Source: Caballeronia pedi
Lineage (GTDB): Bacteria; Pseudomonadota; Gammaproteobacteria; Burkholderiales; Burkholderiaceae
Assembly (NCBI RefSeq): GCF_001544915.2
Contig: NZ_FCOE02000007.1
Coordinates: 1 to 64,000 of the forward strand
Length of the DNA: 64,000 bases
Direction of reading: 5' to 3'
The notes beneath the pieces are model-generated. The model saw only the letters and a program-made list of their open reading frames with translations. It was not told the origin of the DNA and made no database searches. Shown one piece after another: positions 17,935 through 26,544 of this stretch. How positions within the stretch are numbered: the first letter of the stretch is position 1; each line of letters begins with the position of its first letter. The position numbers were made by a program, and so were the translations under genes.

Positions 17935-18311
17935 ACGAACGACAACCCGACGACGGCGATGCGCACGTCGAAAGCCTGAGCGCGATCACGCTCGCGACGC
18001 ACGACATGTCGCGCGCGGTGCGCTTTTATGAAGCCCTCGGTTTTCGCATGCTGTATGGCGGCGCGAACGAGGCGTTCACGTCGTTCGCGCTCGGCAGTTC
18101 GTTTCTCAATCTCACCAGCGAGACGCACGGCCCAATTCCCTTCTGGGGCCGCGTCATCATCTACGTATCCGATGTGGATGCGTTCTATCGGAAGGCGCTG
18201 GCGCACGGCATCGAGCCGCAATTCGCGCCACGCGATGCGCCGTGGCACGAGCGCTACTTCCATCTCACCGATTCCGATGGTCACGAACTGAGCTTCGCGC
18301 GCCCGCTTTGA
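17931..18311 (+). CDS. VOC-family (glyoxalase/bleomycin-resistance fold) protein
   Basis: The 126-residue protein has the VOC layout: ITLATHDMSRAVRFYEALGF at the start of the first beta-alpha-beta-beta-beta module, then VIIYVSDVDAFYRKALAHGI and YFHLTDSDGHELSFARP for the second. The C-terminal metal-site Glu is present in HELSFA, and His lies in ATHD. Members are dioxygenases, isomerases or resistance proteins; the substrate cannot be told. It is the second gene of a two-gene unit with the preceding hypothetical. Confidence 0.85.
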   Translation: MNERQPDDGDAHVESLSAITLATHDMSRAVRFYEALGFRMLYGGANEAFTSFALGSSFLNLTSETHGPIPFWGRVIIYVSDVDAFYRKALAHGIEPQFAPRDAPWHERYFHLTDSDGHELSFARPL

Positions 18312-18654
18312 GTCACACGACGCGGGCACGATGTTCGCTTGGATGTCAGTGACGGGTAACGTACGCATCGGCCATTTGATATGAACGATCGCGCACATAC
18401 CGGCGCAGCACGTTGCATGACGATGACTCCATGGCATGACGCGTTTTGCATGAACGGGGTGCGACAGAAGATGCGTGAAAGCTCGCTGTTGCTATTTCGC
18501 AAAAACGGGCACGGCTCACGGATTCAAGGCGTAGAGTTAAAGTGCTTTGTCAAGAACGTGGTGCGTTGCGGCAGGGGTTTCATCGATCGGGGCGTTAAAC
18601 ATCGGCGAATTCGGCCGATAACCCGATCATGAATGCCGCATGCAGGAGACTGAA
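18312..18654. other. Intergenic region, no supported gene
   Basis: The 343 bases contain a short open frame (18381-18632) with no good ribosome binding site and no family resemblance. A GGCA-TTGCA pair near 18430 looks like sigma-54 elements but has 13 rather than 10 bases between GG and GC. Nothing else is clear. Confidence 0.5.
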
Positions 18655-18903
18655 ATGAAATGCGCGAATGAGCGGTCCCTTCGTTACCAGGTCGAAAAAT
18701 GGCTCGCACCGGGCAGCGTGCCCGTGCATGTGAGGCAGTTCAGCCGCACGCGTTCCGACAGGCGTCGATACGTGTGTGTCGAAGCGCTGCACGGTGCAGC
18801 ATCGAGAGCGCTGTTCTTCTTCCGTCACGACGACGGACACTGGTGCGTCTACCCGCCCGCGCCGAAGCAAAGCAATATGCGCAGCGAAAGACTTGCGGCC
18901 TGA
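18655..18903 (+). CDS. Small hypothetical protein
   Basis: The 82-residue basic protein begins MKCANERSLRYQVEKWL after an AGGAGA site, which favours this Met over the one five codons upstream. It includes RRYVCVEALHG and ALFFFRHDDGHWCVYPPAP. Strands can be guessed in the middle, but there is no recognised domain, signal or membrane helix. It has typical codon use for this genome, so a real gene is likely. Function unknown. Confidence 0.6.
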   Translation: MKCANERSLRYQVEKWLAPGSVPVHVRQFSRTRSDRRRYVCVEALHGAASRALFFFRHDDGHWCVYPPAPKQSNMRSERLAA

Positions 18904-18987
18904 TCGATCGCTTCAACCTGATTCGATTTTTCGTTTTGCGCCGCCCCGCTCATAAAACAGGGCGTTCCTCGCGAATGCAGTCAATAA

Positions 18988-19587
18988 TCAGAAACGCAGA
19001 TTGTTGAGGAACTGAAACCACATCGCGCCGAGCGGATTAGAAGCGTCGGCGGTGGCGGCTTCCTTCTCTTCCTTCTTGTCGTTGCCACTTGCTTCGACTT
19101 CTTCTTCCGGCGCTTCTTTTCGTTCTTCTCTTGCCTGACGCGATTCATGCAGCGCGATCGCGCTGTCCGCGATCTGCCGCGCGGTGGGTTCATCGCACGA
19201 CGCGCCGAGCAACACGCCGAACACGACATCGCGGTTATGGCCCTGCGATGCGAAACGCATCGCGAGCGACACGCGCTCCGCATAGAGCGCCTCACGTGCC
19301 TCGCGTTCCTTCGCTTCGCGCGCCTCGCGTTCCGCTTCTTCCTGACGCACGCGTTCTTGCCAGCGGCCCATCTCTTCGGCATAGATGCGGTCGTAGACCC
19401 CGCGCTGGGCCGGGTCGGAGAGGATGGCGTAGGCTTCCTTGATTTCCTGGAACTTCGCGCGTGCGGCGTCTTCGTTGCCCGCGTTGCGGTCCGGATGGCA
19501 GCGCATCGCGGCCTTGCGATACGCGCGTTTGACTTCTTCTTCGGTGGCGTGCTCGTTCACGCCGAGCGTTTCGTATAGCGTTGCCAT
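18988..19587 (-). CDS. DnaJ-domain protein
   Basis: The 199-residue protein has an N-terminal J domain (residues 2-70, MATLYETLGVNEHATEEEV, HPD at 31-33) that would stimulate a DnaK-type ATPase. A long charged helix follows (ERVRQEEAEREAREAKERE), then a helical domain (FGVLLGASCDEPTARQIADS) and a Lys/Glu-rich linker ending FQFLNNLRF. It lacks the Gly/Phe and zinc-finger regions of true DnaJ, so it is a specialised co-chaperone. The start at 19587 is set by the J-domain N-terminus; the frame is open upstream. No strong Shine-Dalgarno is visible. Confidence 0.85.
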   Translation of the reverse strand: MATLYETLGVNEHATEEEVKRAYRKAAMRCHPDRNAGNEDAARAKFQEIKEAYAILSDPAQRGVYDRIYAEEMGRWQERVRQEEAEREAREAKEREAREALYAERVSLAMRFASQGHNRDVVFGVLLGASCDEPTARQIADSAIALHESRQAREERKEAPEEEVEASGNDKKEEKEAATADASNPLGAMWFQFLNNLRF

Positions 19588-19675
19588 CTTGCGTTCGGTG
19601 GATACGGGTCGACCAAGCATCGTAACACGCGAAAAACGGGGTCTCTTCGCGCGATGCGGCATTGCAACACGCACA

Positions 19676-19996
19676 TCATCGGCCGGTGATCGTGCGCGCG
19701 GCCGCGCTGCCGAGCGTGTCGAAGATGGCGCGCGCCGGTTTCAGATAGCGCGCGATGTGAAAGCGGATGTTGATCACCGCCAGCACGAAGATCACGAGCG
19801 TGATCAGCAGATAGTCGCGCCGCTCGGGCACGATCTGATAGCGCGTATGCAGCAGCACGAACACGATCCACACGAACGCCGGCGCGTGCACGCTCCAGTG
19901 CCGTTGCGCGAAATACCACGCGATGCGGCGCACGTCGCGCCGTGACGCGCGATCGAGTCCGGCGAGCGCGGGATGTCTGGTGAAGAACAGAGGCAT
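19676..19996 (-). CDS. Small two-helix membrane protein, hypothetical
   Basis: The 106-residue protein has a basic amphipathic N-terminus (RHPALAGLDRASRRDVRR), then two hydrophobic helices (HAPAFVWIVFVLLHTRY and LLITLVIFVLAVINI) and a basic C-terminal tail. It lies just upstream of the DnaJ-domain gene on the same strand and divergent from the HD-domain gene. No family recognised. Confidence 0.65.
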   Translation of the reverse strand: MPLFFTRHPALAGLDRASRRDVRRIAWYFAQRHWSVHAPAFVWIVFVLLHTRYQIVPERRDYLLITLVIFVLAVINIRFHIARYLKPARAIFDTLGSAAARTITGR

Positions 19997-20098
19997 CGAA
20001 ATGGGTCCTTGCGCGCGCGGCCATCATCGCGTCATGAAGGCCTGCGAGAATCGCGCGTTTTCACGTTTCCAGCATACCTGCTCGACTCTTTCCTTACG

Positions 20099-20653
20099 AT
20101 GGCCCTTTCCCTCGACGACATCCGGCGTCTCTTCAATCAACACGGCGCGATCGCCTATAGCGGCGAGCCGGTGACGCAGTTGCAGCATGCGCTGCAAAGC
20201 GCGACGCTCGCCGAAGAGGCGGGCGCGAGCCGCGAGCTCATCGTCGCCGCGTTGCTGCACGACCTCGGGCATTTGCTGAACCTGCAGGGCGAGACGCCGA
20301 CCGAACGCGGCGTCGACGATCTGCATCAGTACTTCGCGCTGCCGTTCCTGCGCCCGCTATTTTCCTCCGCCGTGCTCGAACCGATTCGCCTGCATGTCGA
20401 TGCGAAGCGCTGCCTGTGCGCGATCGATCCGACGTATCACGCGCGGCTATCGGCGGATTCGGTGCGCAGCCTGCGCCTGCAAGGCGGCATGTTCGACGAT
20501 GAAGCCGCCCGAGCCTTTCTCGCGAATCCCTACGCGCAGGACGCCATCGCGTTGCGACGCTGGGACGACGAAGCGAAGGACGCGCAGCGCGTCACGCGCG
20601 GGCTGGACTATTTCATGGAGATGGCGGCAAGCGTCGCGCTCACGCGTGCCTGA
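20099..20653 (+). CDS. HD-domain protein, PhnZ-like (phosphonate-degradation HD oxygenase family)
   Basis: The 184-residue protein has the histidine/aspartate metal pattern of HD oxygenases: H30, HD at 54-55, H58 (LLHDLGHLL), then PIRLHVDAKRCL and a YHARLSADSVRSLRLQGG segment typical of the phosphonate-operon HDIG family (TIGR03276-like). PhnZ is a mixed-valent di-iron oxygenase that cleaves 2-amino-1-hydroxyethylphosphonate. No phn genes are nearby, so the substrate is uncertain. The start at 20099 is chosen by family length; the frame is open upstream. Confidence 0.82.
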   Translation: MALSLDDIRRLFNQHGAIAYSGEPVTQLQHALQSATLAEEAGASRELIVAALLHDLGHLLNLQGETPTERGVDDLHQYFALPFLRPLFSSAVLEPIRLHVDAKRCLCAIDPTYHARLSADSVRSLRLQGGMFDDEAARAFLANPYAQDAIALRRWDDEAKDAQRVTRGLDYFMEMAASVALTRA

Positions 20654-20753
20654 GCGCGTACGCGTTGTATCGCGCTAGACTGTGCGCCATGCAACCATCC
20701 CCATTTCAGCACGCCTTGCAGCAAGCCTTCAGCACCCGAGCGAGCGCGGCATC

Positions 20754-22163
20754 GTGAAAGGCGGCAACTTCCGGATCACCGCCGCCGTCATAGCCAGCGC
20801 GCTCTTCATGCAGAACATGGATGGCACGATCGTCGCGACCGCCATACCGACGATGGCCCGCGATCTTCGGGTCGATCCGGTTCATCTGTCCAGCGCGATC
20901 ACGGCGTATCTCGTCGCACTGACCGTGTTCATTCCCGCGAGCGGCTGGGTAGCCGACCGCTTCGGCGCGCGCCGCGTGTTCATGTGGGCGATCGCCACCT
21001 TCACGCTCGCGTCCGTCGCGTGCGCCGCCGCGTTGAACCTGCCGCAATTGCTGGCGGCGCGCGTCGTGCAAGGTCTCGGCGGCGCGATGATGGTGCCCGT
21101 CGGCCGCCTGATCCTGTTTCGCGGCGTCAAGCGCGAAGAACTCCTGCAGGCGACGACCTGGCTCACGATGCCCGCGCTCGTCGGTCCACTGCTCGGTCCG
21201 CCGCTCGGCGGCTTTCTCACCGACGCGCTCTCGTGGCGCAGCATCTTCTGGGTCAACGTGCCGGTGGGCATCGTGGGCCTGTTGCTCACGTGGAAGCTGC
21301 TGCCGCCATCGCCGATCGAGGATCGCACGCCGCCCGATCTGCAGGGGATGCTGCTGTCGGGCGCATCGCTCAGTCTGTTCATGATCGGCATCGAAAGCGC
21401 GGGACGCGGCGTGCTGCCAGCGGGCGTGCCGTGGATCTGCGTCGCGGTCGGCCTGCTGCTCTTTCGCGTGACCGTGCTGCATTGCCGGCGCGTGCCGAAT
21501 CCGGCCATCGACTTCTCGCTGCTGACGATTCCCACGTTCCACGCCGCGACCGTCGCGGGCAGCCTGTTTCGCGCCGGCGCGGGCGCGCTGCCCTTTCTCG
21601 TGCCGCTCACGCTACAAACCGGTTTCGGCTACAGCGCGACCGCGAGTGGCCTCGTCACCTTCGCGAGCGCGCTCGGCTCGTTCTGCATGCGCCCGATGAC
21701 TGCGCTCGCGCTGCGCCGCTTCTCGGTACGCACGGTCTTATGCGCGGGCAGCGTGGTGTTCGCGGCTGTCCTGCTCGTCTGCTCGACGATGTCGCAGGCC
21801 TGGCCCGCCGCCGCGATCTTCGTGCTCCTGCTGCTCGGCGGACTCGGCCGCTCGCTCAGTTTCGCGACGATGGGCGCGCTCGCCTTCGCCGATGTGCCCA
21901 AGCCGCGTCTGGCCGCCGCCACCTCGTTTCAGGGCACCGCGCAGCAACTGATGAAGGCGGTCGGCGTGACGGTCGCGGCGGGCACGATCCAGGCGACGAT
22001 GCTCGTTTCCGGCAGCGCGCACACCGAGCGCTGGCAACTTGCGTGTGGTTTCATCGTCACGGCGCTCGTCGTTCTGGCCTCGCTGCCGATGTTCCTGCGG
22101 CTCTCGGAAAAAGCAGGCGAAGGAATTTCCGCACCCTCGGCAAAACGCGCGGAGCGCACGTAA
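20754..22163 (+). CDS. MFS transporter, DHA2 (EmrB-like) family
   Basis: The protein has 14-helix DHA2 features: LFMQNMDGTIVATAIPTMAR in the first helix, the GWVADRFGARRVF loop motif, and LVGPLLGPPLGGFLTDALSW (antiporter motif C). It probably exports drugs or metabolites by proton antiport. The start is uncertain: GTG at 20754 gives 469 residues with the first helix close to the N-terminus, while GTG at 20682 would add 24 residues; neither has a clear ribosome binding site. No adjacent regulator or membrane-fusion gene was found. Confidence 0.87.
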   Translation: MKGGNFRITAAVIASALFMQNMDGTIVATAIPTMARDLRVDPVHLSSAITAYLVALTVFIPASGWVADRFGARRVFMWAIATFTLASVACAAALNLPQLLAARVVQGLGGAMMVPVGRLILFRGVKREELLQATTWLTMPALVGPLLGPPLGGFLTDALSWRSIFWVNVPVGIVGLLLTWKLLPPSPIEDRTPPDLQGMLLSGASLSLFMIGIESAGRGVLPAGVPWICVAVGLLLFRVTVLHCRRVPNPAIDFSLLTIPTFHAATVAGSLFRAGAGALPFLVPLTLQTGFGYSATASGLVTFASALGSFCMRPMTALALRRFSVRTVLCAGSVVFAAVLLVCSTMSQAWPAAAIFVLLLLGGLGRSLSFATMGALAFADVPKPRLAAATSFQGTAQQLMKAVGVTVAAGTIQATMLVSGSAHTERWQLACGFIVTALVVLASLPMFLRLSEKAGEGISAPSAKRAERT

Positions 22164-22212
22164 ATCGTTCCGATTTTCGAAACGAAACATCAGATTTAAG
22201 ACAAGTCCATGA

Positions 22213-22241
22213 TCCACAAGGATTTTTTCTGCGGCTATAAT
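22213..22241 (+). promoter_or_regulatory. Sigma-70-type promoter
   Basis: A perfect -10 TATAAT (22236-22241) lies 17 bases after TCCACA, a 4/6 match to the -35 box. It is 27 bases before the lytic transglycosylase start. Confidence 0.5.
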
Positions 22242-22268
22242 GCGATTCCGCTTTGATCCGTCCAACCG

Positions 22269-22844
22269 ATGCGCCGTTTCCTCGCCCTCTTTGCCGCCCT
22301 TTCCGTCACGCTGAGCGCTTCACATAGCGCGCTCGCGCAGGAAAATCCGCTCGCCGCTAGCGATGTCGCGGCACAGTCCGCCGCCGAGCAAGACCCGAAG
22401 GTGCAGCAGGCGAGTCACAAGATTTCGGAAGTTCTCACGCGCAAATTCGGCGTGGCGCGCGAAAAGGCGCAGACGATCGCAGCGGCGGTCATGTCGTCGG
22501 CGTCGAAATATTCGCTTCCTCCGGCGCTGCTGCTCGCCATCATCTCGATCGAATCGCGCTTCAAGGAAACGGCCAAAGGGCCGAACAATGCCACGGGGTT
22601 GATGCAGGTGGTGCCGTCGGCGCACAAGCGGCTCGTGCGCAACGTGGATCTGACCGATCCGGAAGACAACATCGAAACCGGATCGGCCATCCTGCACGGC
22701 TATATGAAATCCGCTCAGGGCGATCTCGACGCCGCGCTGAAGAGCTACGGCGGCTCGCGCGCCTACGCCGAAAAAGTCAGCTTGCGCGCCAAGACCTTCG
22801 AGCCGGCAGCATCCGTCGATGCCGCATCGGCGAGCGGTCAGTAA
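22269..22844 (+). CDS. Lytic transglycosylase domain protein
   Basis: The 191-residue exported protein has a signal peptide (cleavage after SHSALAQ) and a SLT-type domain: the catalytic Glu in AIISIESRFKE, then NNATGLMQVVPSAHK, typical of Slt70/MltE-like enzymes that cleave peptidoglycan to 1,6-anhydro-muropeptides. The C-terminal part has the usual SAILHGYM and ALKSYGGSRAYAEKV. It stands alone with its own promoter. It may serve cell-wall remodelling or insertion of envelope machines. Confidence 0.88.
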   Translation: MRRFLALFAALSVTLSASHSALAQENPLAASDVAAQSAAEQDPKVQQASHKISEVLTRKFGVAREKAQTIAAAVMSSASKYSLPPALLLAIISIESRFKETAKGPNNATGLMQVVPSAHKRLVRNVDLTDPEDNIETGSAILHGYMKSAQGDLDAALKSYGGSRAYAEKVSLRAKTFEPAASVDAASASGQ

Positions 22845-22880
22845 CTGTCAATCTTCACTTCGCGCAGCGTTGACGCCGAT

Positions 22881-23225
22881 TCAATATGCCTTCTGCGCTC
22901 CGCTGCCCTTCGACGGCGTACCGCCAGAATTCATATTGCCGTTGTTCGGCGCGCTGCGTTGAATCGTGTTTTGATCCTGGCTCATGCCGTTGGTGGCATC
23001 GTTGCCCATGCCGCTCTTCGCGCCCGTGCCAGTCGCGCCATCCGACGAGCCGCCCACGCCCGTGCCGCTCATGCCGACGCCGCCGCCCTTGCCCGCCGCC
23101 GCCGAGCCGGAGCCCGACGAGCCATTGCCGCCCCCGCCCATCGAGCCGCCTGCTTGCGCATAGGCACCGCCCGACAAGCCCAGCACGAGCGCGGAAATCA
23201 CCAGCGTCTTCGTAGTCGCGTTCAT
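22881..23225 (-). CDS. Secreted glycine/serine-rich low-complexity protein
   Basis: The 114-residue protein has a clear signal peptide (MNATTKTLVISALVLGLSGG, cleavage near AYAQA) and a mature part made almost wholly of Gly, Ser, Asn, Thr and Ala. It has no cysteine. GGAG sits eight bases before the start. Similar short glycine-rich exported proteins are common in Burkholderia, and no function is established. It is probably intrinsically disordered in the periplasm or outside. Confidence 0.7.
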   Translation of the reverse strand: MNATTKTLVISALVLGLSGGAYAQAGGSMGGGGNGSSGSGSAAAGKGGGVGMSGTGVGGSSDGATGTGAKSGMGNDATNGMSQDQNTIQRSAPNNGNMNSGGTPSKGSGAQKAY

Positions 23226-23327
23226 TGCAAGTCTCCAGAAGTTTGCGTATCGGTCGCGGCGCATTCAACGCAGCGACCGTGTACACATCAGCGCAAGCGA
23301 CGTGCCGCGTCTTCGACGCCTGCGCGA

Positions 23328-23627
23328 TCAATAGCAGGGCACATAGGCGCCGCGATAGTTGTCATAGCAGTAGCCGGGCGGCTGCGCGGGTTGCTGATAC
23401 ACCGGCTGTGCGTACGCGGGTTGTTGATAGACGGGCTGCGCATAGGTCGGCTGAGCGCTCGCCACGGATGTCACCAGCGCGCCGAGCACCGCGCCGCCGA
23501 TCAGCGCTCCGACGATCGCACCGCCATCGCCGCCACCACGATGACCGCCGCCATGTCCATGCGCCGACGCCTGGCCCGCCACCGTCAAACTACCGATCAT
23601 CAACAAGACAAGTGCTGCGCGTTTCAT
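23328..23627 (-). CDS. Secreted small protein with glycine-zipper and Tyr/Pro/Gln repeats
   Basis: The 99-residue protein has a signal peptide (MKRAALVLLMIGSLTVAGQA), a His/Gly-rich stretch (HGHGGGHRGGGDGG), a glycine-zipper-like helix (AIVGALIGGAVLGALV), and tandem YAQPVYQQPA repeats before PGYCYDNYRGAYVPCY, which has two cysteines. This layout resembles small surface or outer-membrane-associated proteins (YXWGXW/glycine-zipper types). GGAGAAG precedes the start; the frame is open upstream. Function unknown. Confidence 0.72.
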   Translation of the reverse strand: MKRAALVLLMIGSLTVAGQASAHGHGGGHRGGGDGGAIVGALIGGAVLGALVTSVASAQPTYAQPVYQQPAYAQPVYQQPAQPPGYCYDNYRGAYVPCY

Positions 23628-24015
23628 GAGCTTCTCCATTTCCCGTTTGGCCGGGTTCATGGAAGTCATCTTAAGCAGACAGCTAAGAAATAACTGCAGC
23701 AGTTGGTAACCGCTCATTTCAACGATTACAAATACGCGGGCATATAGATTCGGATGCCGAAGTTTCAAGACGACGTTACAAATCGAATTGAATTCGAGCA
23801 ACGGTAACAGGTTTTCGTTCTATCGCGGTAAAGCCCTTCGCCAGGAGATATGAAACCAGCCGCTTTTACCGTACGCCGTTTCATTTGCTCGCCACTGGTT
23901 ACTGTTTGTCACCAGAAGACTGTCAACTACATCGAGGGACCCGGCGTTTTCATCGTCAACGCGGCGCACTGCGCGCCACGTGTCCTCAAAGAAGAGATCA
24001 AGGGAGTTTCAAACC
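23628..24015. other. Intergenic region between divergent small secreted-protein genes
   Basis: The 388 bases are AT-richer than their neighbours. An ATG at 23850 follows AGGAG and opens a frame running into the next gene out of frame; its first 55 codons could form a leader peptide, but nothing else supports it. No clear terminator or operator was seen. Confidence 0.45.
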
Positions 24016-24489
24016 ATGAAGAAGATCGTCGCTGCTCTCGCATCCGCCATGCTCGTTTCCACCGTATTCGCGCAAACCGCCGCAACCGATGCCGGCAAAG
24101 CGCAACTGAAGGCAAACAACGAAAAAGCCGAGGCTCAGGCGACCGCCAACAAGAAGAAGGCCGAAGCGCAGCACGATGCCACCAAGGCACAGACATCGGC
24201 GAACGAGGACAAGGCATCGGCGCAAGCCGACGCCAACAAGGAAGCCGCGAAGGTAGCGCAGGCGACCACGCCGGAACAGGCTTCCGACGCTCGCGGTGAT
24301 GCCGCCAAGGCACAGGCGAAAGCCGACAAGAAGAAACACGCTGCACAGACGAAGGCCAACAAGAAGAAGCAGGACGCAGCGAAGGATGCCAACGTGGCGC
24401 AAGCAAAGGCCGATAAGGAAAAAGTCGAGGCGCAAAGCGACGCTAACAAGACGGCCGCCGATGCGAAGGTGGACGCGGCGAAGAAGTAA
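24016..24489 (+). CDS. Secreted Lys/Ala-rich repetitive helical protein
   Basis: The 157-residue protein has a signal peptide (MKKIVAALASAMLVSTVFAQ) followed by an almost uniform helix of Lys, Ala, Asp, Gln, Asn and Glu with repeated KAxAxANKxK units (for example KAEAQATANKKKAEAQHDAT). It contains no aromatic residue or cysteine after the signal. The composition recalls histone H1-like or TolA-stalk helices, but the signal peptide places it in the periplasm or outside. A rho-independent terminator follows, so it is monocistronic. Confidence 0.78.
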   Translation: MKKIVAALASAMLVSTVFAQTAATDAGKAQLKANNEKAEAQATANKKKAEAQHDATKAQTSANEDKASAQADANKEAAKVAQATTPEQASDARGDAAKAQAKADKKKHAAQTKANKKKQDAAKDANVAQAKADKEKVEAQSDANKTAADAKVDAAKK

Positions 24490-24556
24490 GGGAGGCCGGC
24501 CACATCGCATCGCGCACTGGGCATTGCATATCGATAAAACCGGTGCGTTAAGTTCG

Positions 24557-24582
24557 GGCGAGCCTTTGGGCTCGCCTTTTTC
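24557..24582 (+). terminator. Rho-independent terminator
   Basis: The stem GGCGAGCC / GGCTCGCC with a TTTG loop is followed by TTTTT. It ends the Lys/Ala-rich protein transcript. Confidence 0.88.
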
Positions 24583-24670
24583 CTTTGAACTAAAGGAAAT
24601 GCTCTACTTGCCGATGTCGCCACGCGGCTTATCATTCGTGAAACAGAAGAACACGAAGGAGACGTCCGAC

Positions 24671-25174
24671 ATGCGCACGCTGACCGATCAGTTGTCGCAA
24701 TACGCCGCTTATCATCGCGACAGGCGCAATATCGCCACGCACTTCGTCGGCATTCCGCTTATCGTGCTCGCGATCGCGGCGTTGCTGAGCCGTCCCGCAT
24801 GGCCCGTGTTGTCGGGTGCGTTCCTGCTCACCCCAGCATGGGTGCTGTTCGCACTGGCCACGCTCTACTATCTCTGGCTCGATGTACCGCTCGGCATCGC
24901 CATGGGCATCGTGTCCGCGTCGAGCGCGGCGTTCGGGCAATGGGTCGCGTCGCAAAGCACATCGATATGGCTCGCGACCGGCCTCGGCATGTTCGTGACC
25001 GGCTGGGTCTTTCAGTTCATCGGTCACGTGCGCTATGAGCATCGCAAGCCCGCCTTCGTCGACGATATCGTCGGACTCTTGATCGGACCGCTCTTCATTC
25101 TCGTCGAGCTGATGTTCGGGCTCGGCCTGATGCGCGATCTGCACGACGCCATCGAAACGCGCAGCGCGCGCTGA
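24671..25174 (+). CDS. Mpo1-like (DUF962, YGL010w-type) membrane protein
   Basis: The 167-residue protein has the family opening (MRTLTDQLSQYAAYHRDRRN then THFVGIPLIVLA), about four membrane helices, and the conserved histidine stretch FIGHVRYEHRKPAF. Yeast Mpo1 of this family is an iron-dependent dioxygenase in 2-hydroxy fatty acid alpha-oxidation, and bacterial members keep the His residues. GAAGGAG lies ahead of the start. The frame extends upstream into the preceding gene region, but that part is not coding. It is convergent with the RarD-like gene. Confidence 0.85.
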   Translation: MRTLTDQLSQYAAYHRDRRNIATHFVGIPLIVLAIAALLSRPAWPVLSGAFLLTPAWVLFALATLYYLWLDVPLGIAMGIVSASSAAFGQWVASQSTSIWLATGLGMFVTGWVFQFIGHVRYEHRKPAFVDDIVGLLIGPLFILVELMFGLGLMRDLHDAIETRSAR

Positions 25175-26152
25175 TCAGTCGACGCGCTCGATTTCCTCCG
25201 CGACGGTTTCATGCTCGACACTCGCGTGATGCTCGCTCATCGGCAATGCTTTGTTGCGCGAGCGCTCGCGCATCAAAAGACGCGCGCTATGCACGCCCGT
25301 CAACACGACGGCGATCCAGATCGGCACATACGTGCCGAGTTGCCGCATCGAAAATGGCTCGCCGAGCAACAGCACGGCCACGCCGACGAGCAGCACCGGC
25401 TCGACATAGCCGAGTATGCCGAAAAGCGCAATCGGCAGATGACGGCTCGCGCGCAGATACGACGCCAGCGCGATCGTGCTCAACGCGCCGAGGCCGGGAA
25501 GCAGCAGCAAGCCGAGATGCGGCGAGCCGGAGACATCCGCGAACGAGCCGCGCACGATCAGCATGATCACGGCGACGGGCGCGATCAACATGATCTCCAC
25601 CGCGAACGACACGAGCGGATCCGCATTGAGCTTGCGGCGCAACACGAAATACGGCGGATAGCCCAGCATGACGACGAGCGTCGGCCACGCGAACGCATGT
25701 GTGACGACGAGTTCGTGCGCGACACCGACAGCCGCCGCGACGACGCCCGCCCACTGAAAAGCATCGAGCCGCTCACCGTAATGGAAACGTCCGAGCAGCA
25801 CCATCGCGAGGGGCAAAAGGAAATAGCCGAGCGATACTTCGAGCGCGCGCCCGTGCAGCGGCGCCCAGAGAAAAATCCACAGTTGCACGCCAAGCAACGC
25901 GGCGGCGGCGGCGAACGCCAGCAGCAGATGCGGCGTTTTGGCGAGCCTCGAAACGAGGGCGCATAATTGCGGCCAGCGCTTTCGCACCGCGACGAGCGCA
26001 AGCGCGCCGGGCAACGTCCACACGATGCGCCACGCGAAGATGTCGAGCCCGTCGAGTGGCGCGAGCCATTTCGTATAGCCCGACATGAGCGCGAAAAGCG
26101 CCGAAGCGCCGACGGACAGCGCGATGCCGCGCGCGAGGTCATGCTGATTCAT
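25175..26152 (-). CDS. RarD/EamA-family permease
   Basis: The 325-residue protein has ten predicted helices in two EamA halves. The first half contains LFALMSGYTKWLAPLDGLDI and FAWRIVWTLPGALALV, like RarD; the second contains GYVEPVLLVGVAVLLLGEPF. Family members export amino acids or other metabolites. The C-terminal tail (residues 295-325) is charged and carries histidines. The start MNQHDLARG at 26152 is chosen because residues upstream of it do not resemble the family. Confidence 0.85.
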   Translation of the reverse strand: MNQHDLARGIALSVGASALFALMSGYTKWLAPLDGLDIFAWRIVWTLPGALALVAVRKRWPQLCALVSRLAKTPHLLLAFAAAAALLGVQLWIFLWAPLHGRALEVSLGYFLLPLAMVLLGRFHYGERLDAFQWAGVVAAAVGVAHELVVTHAFAWPTLVVMLGYPPYFVLRRKLNADPLVSFAVEIMLIAPVAVIMLIVRGSFADVSGSPHLGLLLLPGLGALSTIALASYLRASRHLPIALFGILGYVEPVLLVGVAVLLLGEPFSMRQLGTYVPIWIAVVLTGVHSARLLMRERSRNKALPMSEHHASVEHETVAEEIERVD

Positions 26153-26544
26153 CGAGAGTGGCGCGCTGCGCGGAAGGTGGATGCAAGCCGAATGAAACGG
26201 GACGTCGCATTCTAAACGCAGCGTGCCGGCCTTTTTCAAAACCTGCTTCAAACACGAACCGGCGGGCGCGCCCGCTTCTTGCTAGACAAAGGCTTCGCAT
26301 TTCGGCATGAACTTCGCCGCGTGAACCTGGCGCCATCAGCGCCGTCTCACGCGACTGTCTTTAGCCGGTCACGATGATCGGCGACCCTTGGCGGTCCGGC
26401 CCATGGCTCCGGTCCGTTTCCCACAGTCCCGAGCGGCATTGCGTACGAACCCGCCGCTCACGTCATTGCATCCGCAGCAACACGCGCCGTGCGATCGCCT
26501 TCGAAGATCGCACGCGAAGAAAACGCCGCTTCGATGGAGACGTC
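26153..26544. other. Intergenic region upstream of egtD
   Basis: The 392 bases lie between the divergent permease and egtD genes. I see no convincing gene or hairpin. The egtD frame is open back to 26374, but that extension is Arg-rich and unlike the family. Confidence 0.5.

Noticed and set aside
18425-18450. GGCA...TTGCA pair before the small hypothetical gene
   Set aside because: The GG to GC spacing is 13 bases, which sigma-54 does not tolerate.
18381-18632. Open frame of 83 codons in the gap before the small hypothetical gene
   Set aside because: No ribosome binding site, mixed composition and no family likeness.
23850-24015. Leader peptide start (ATG after AGGAG) upstream of the Lys/Ala-rich gene
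   Set aside because: The frame runs out of phase into the next gene and turns into Arg-rich shadow sequence; no regulatory hairpin was found to support a leader.
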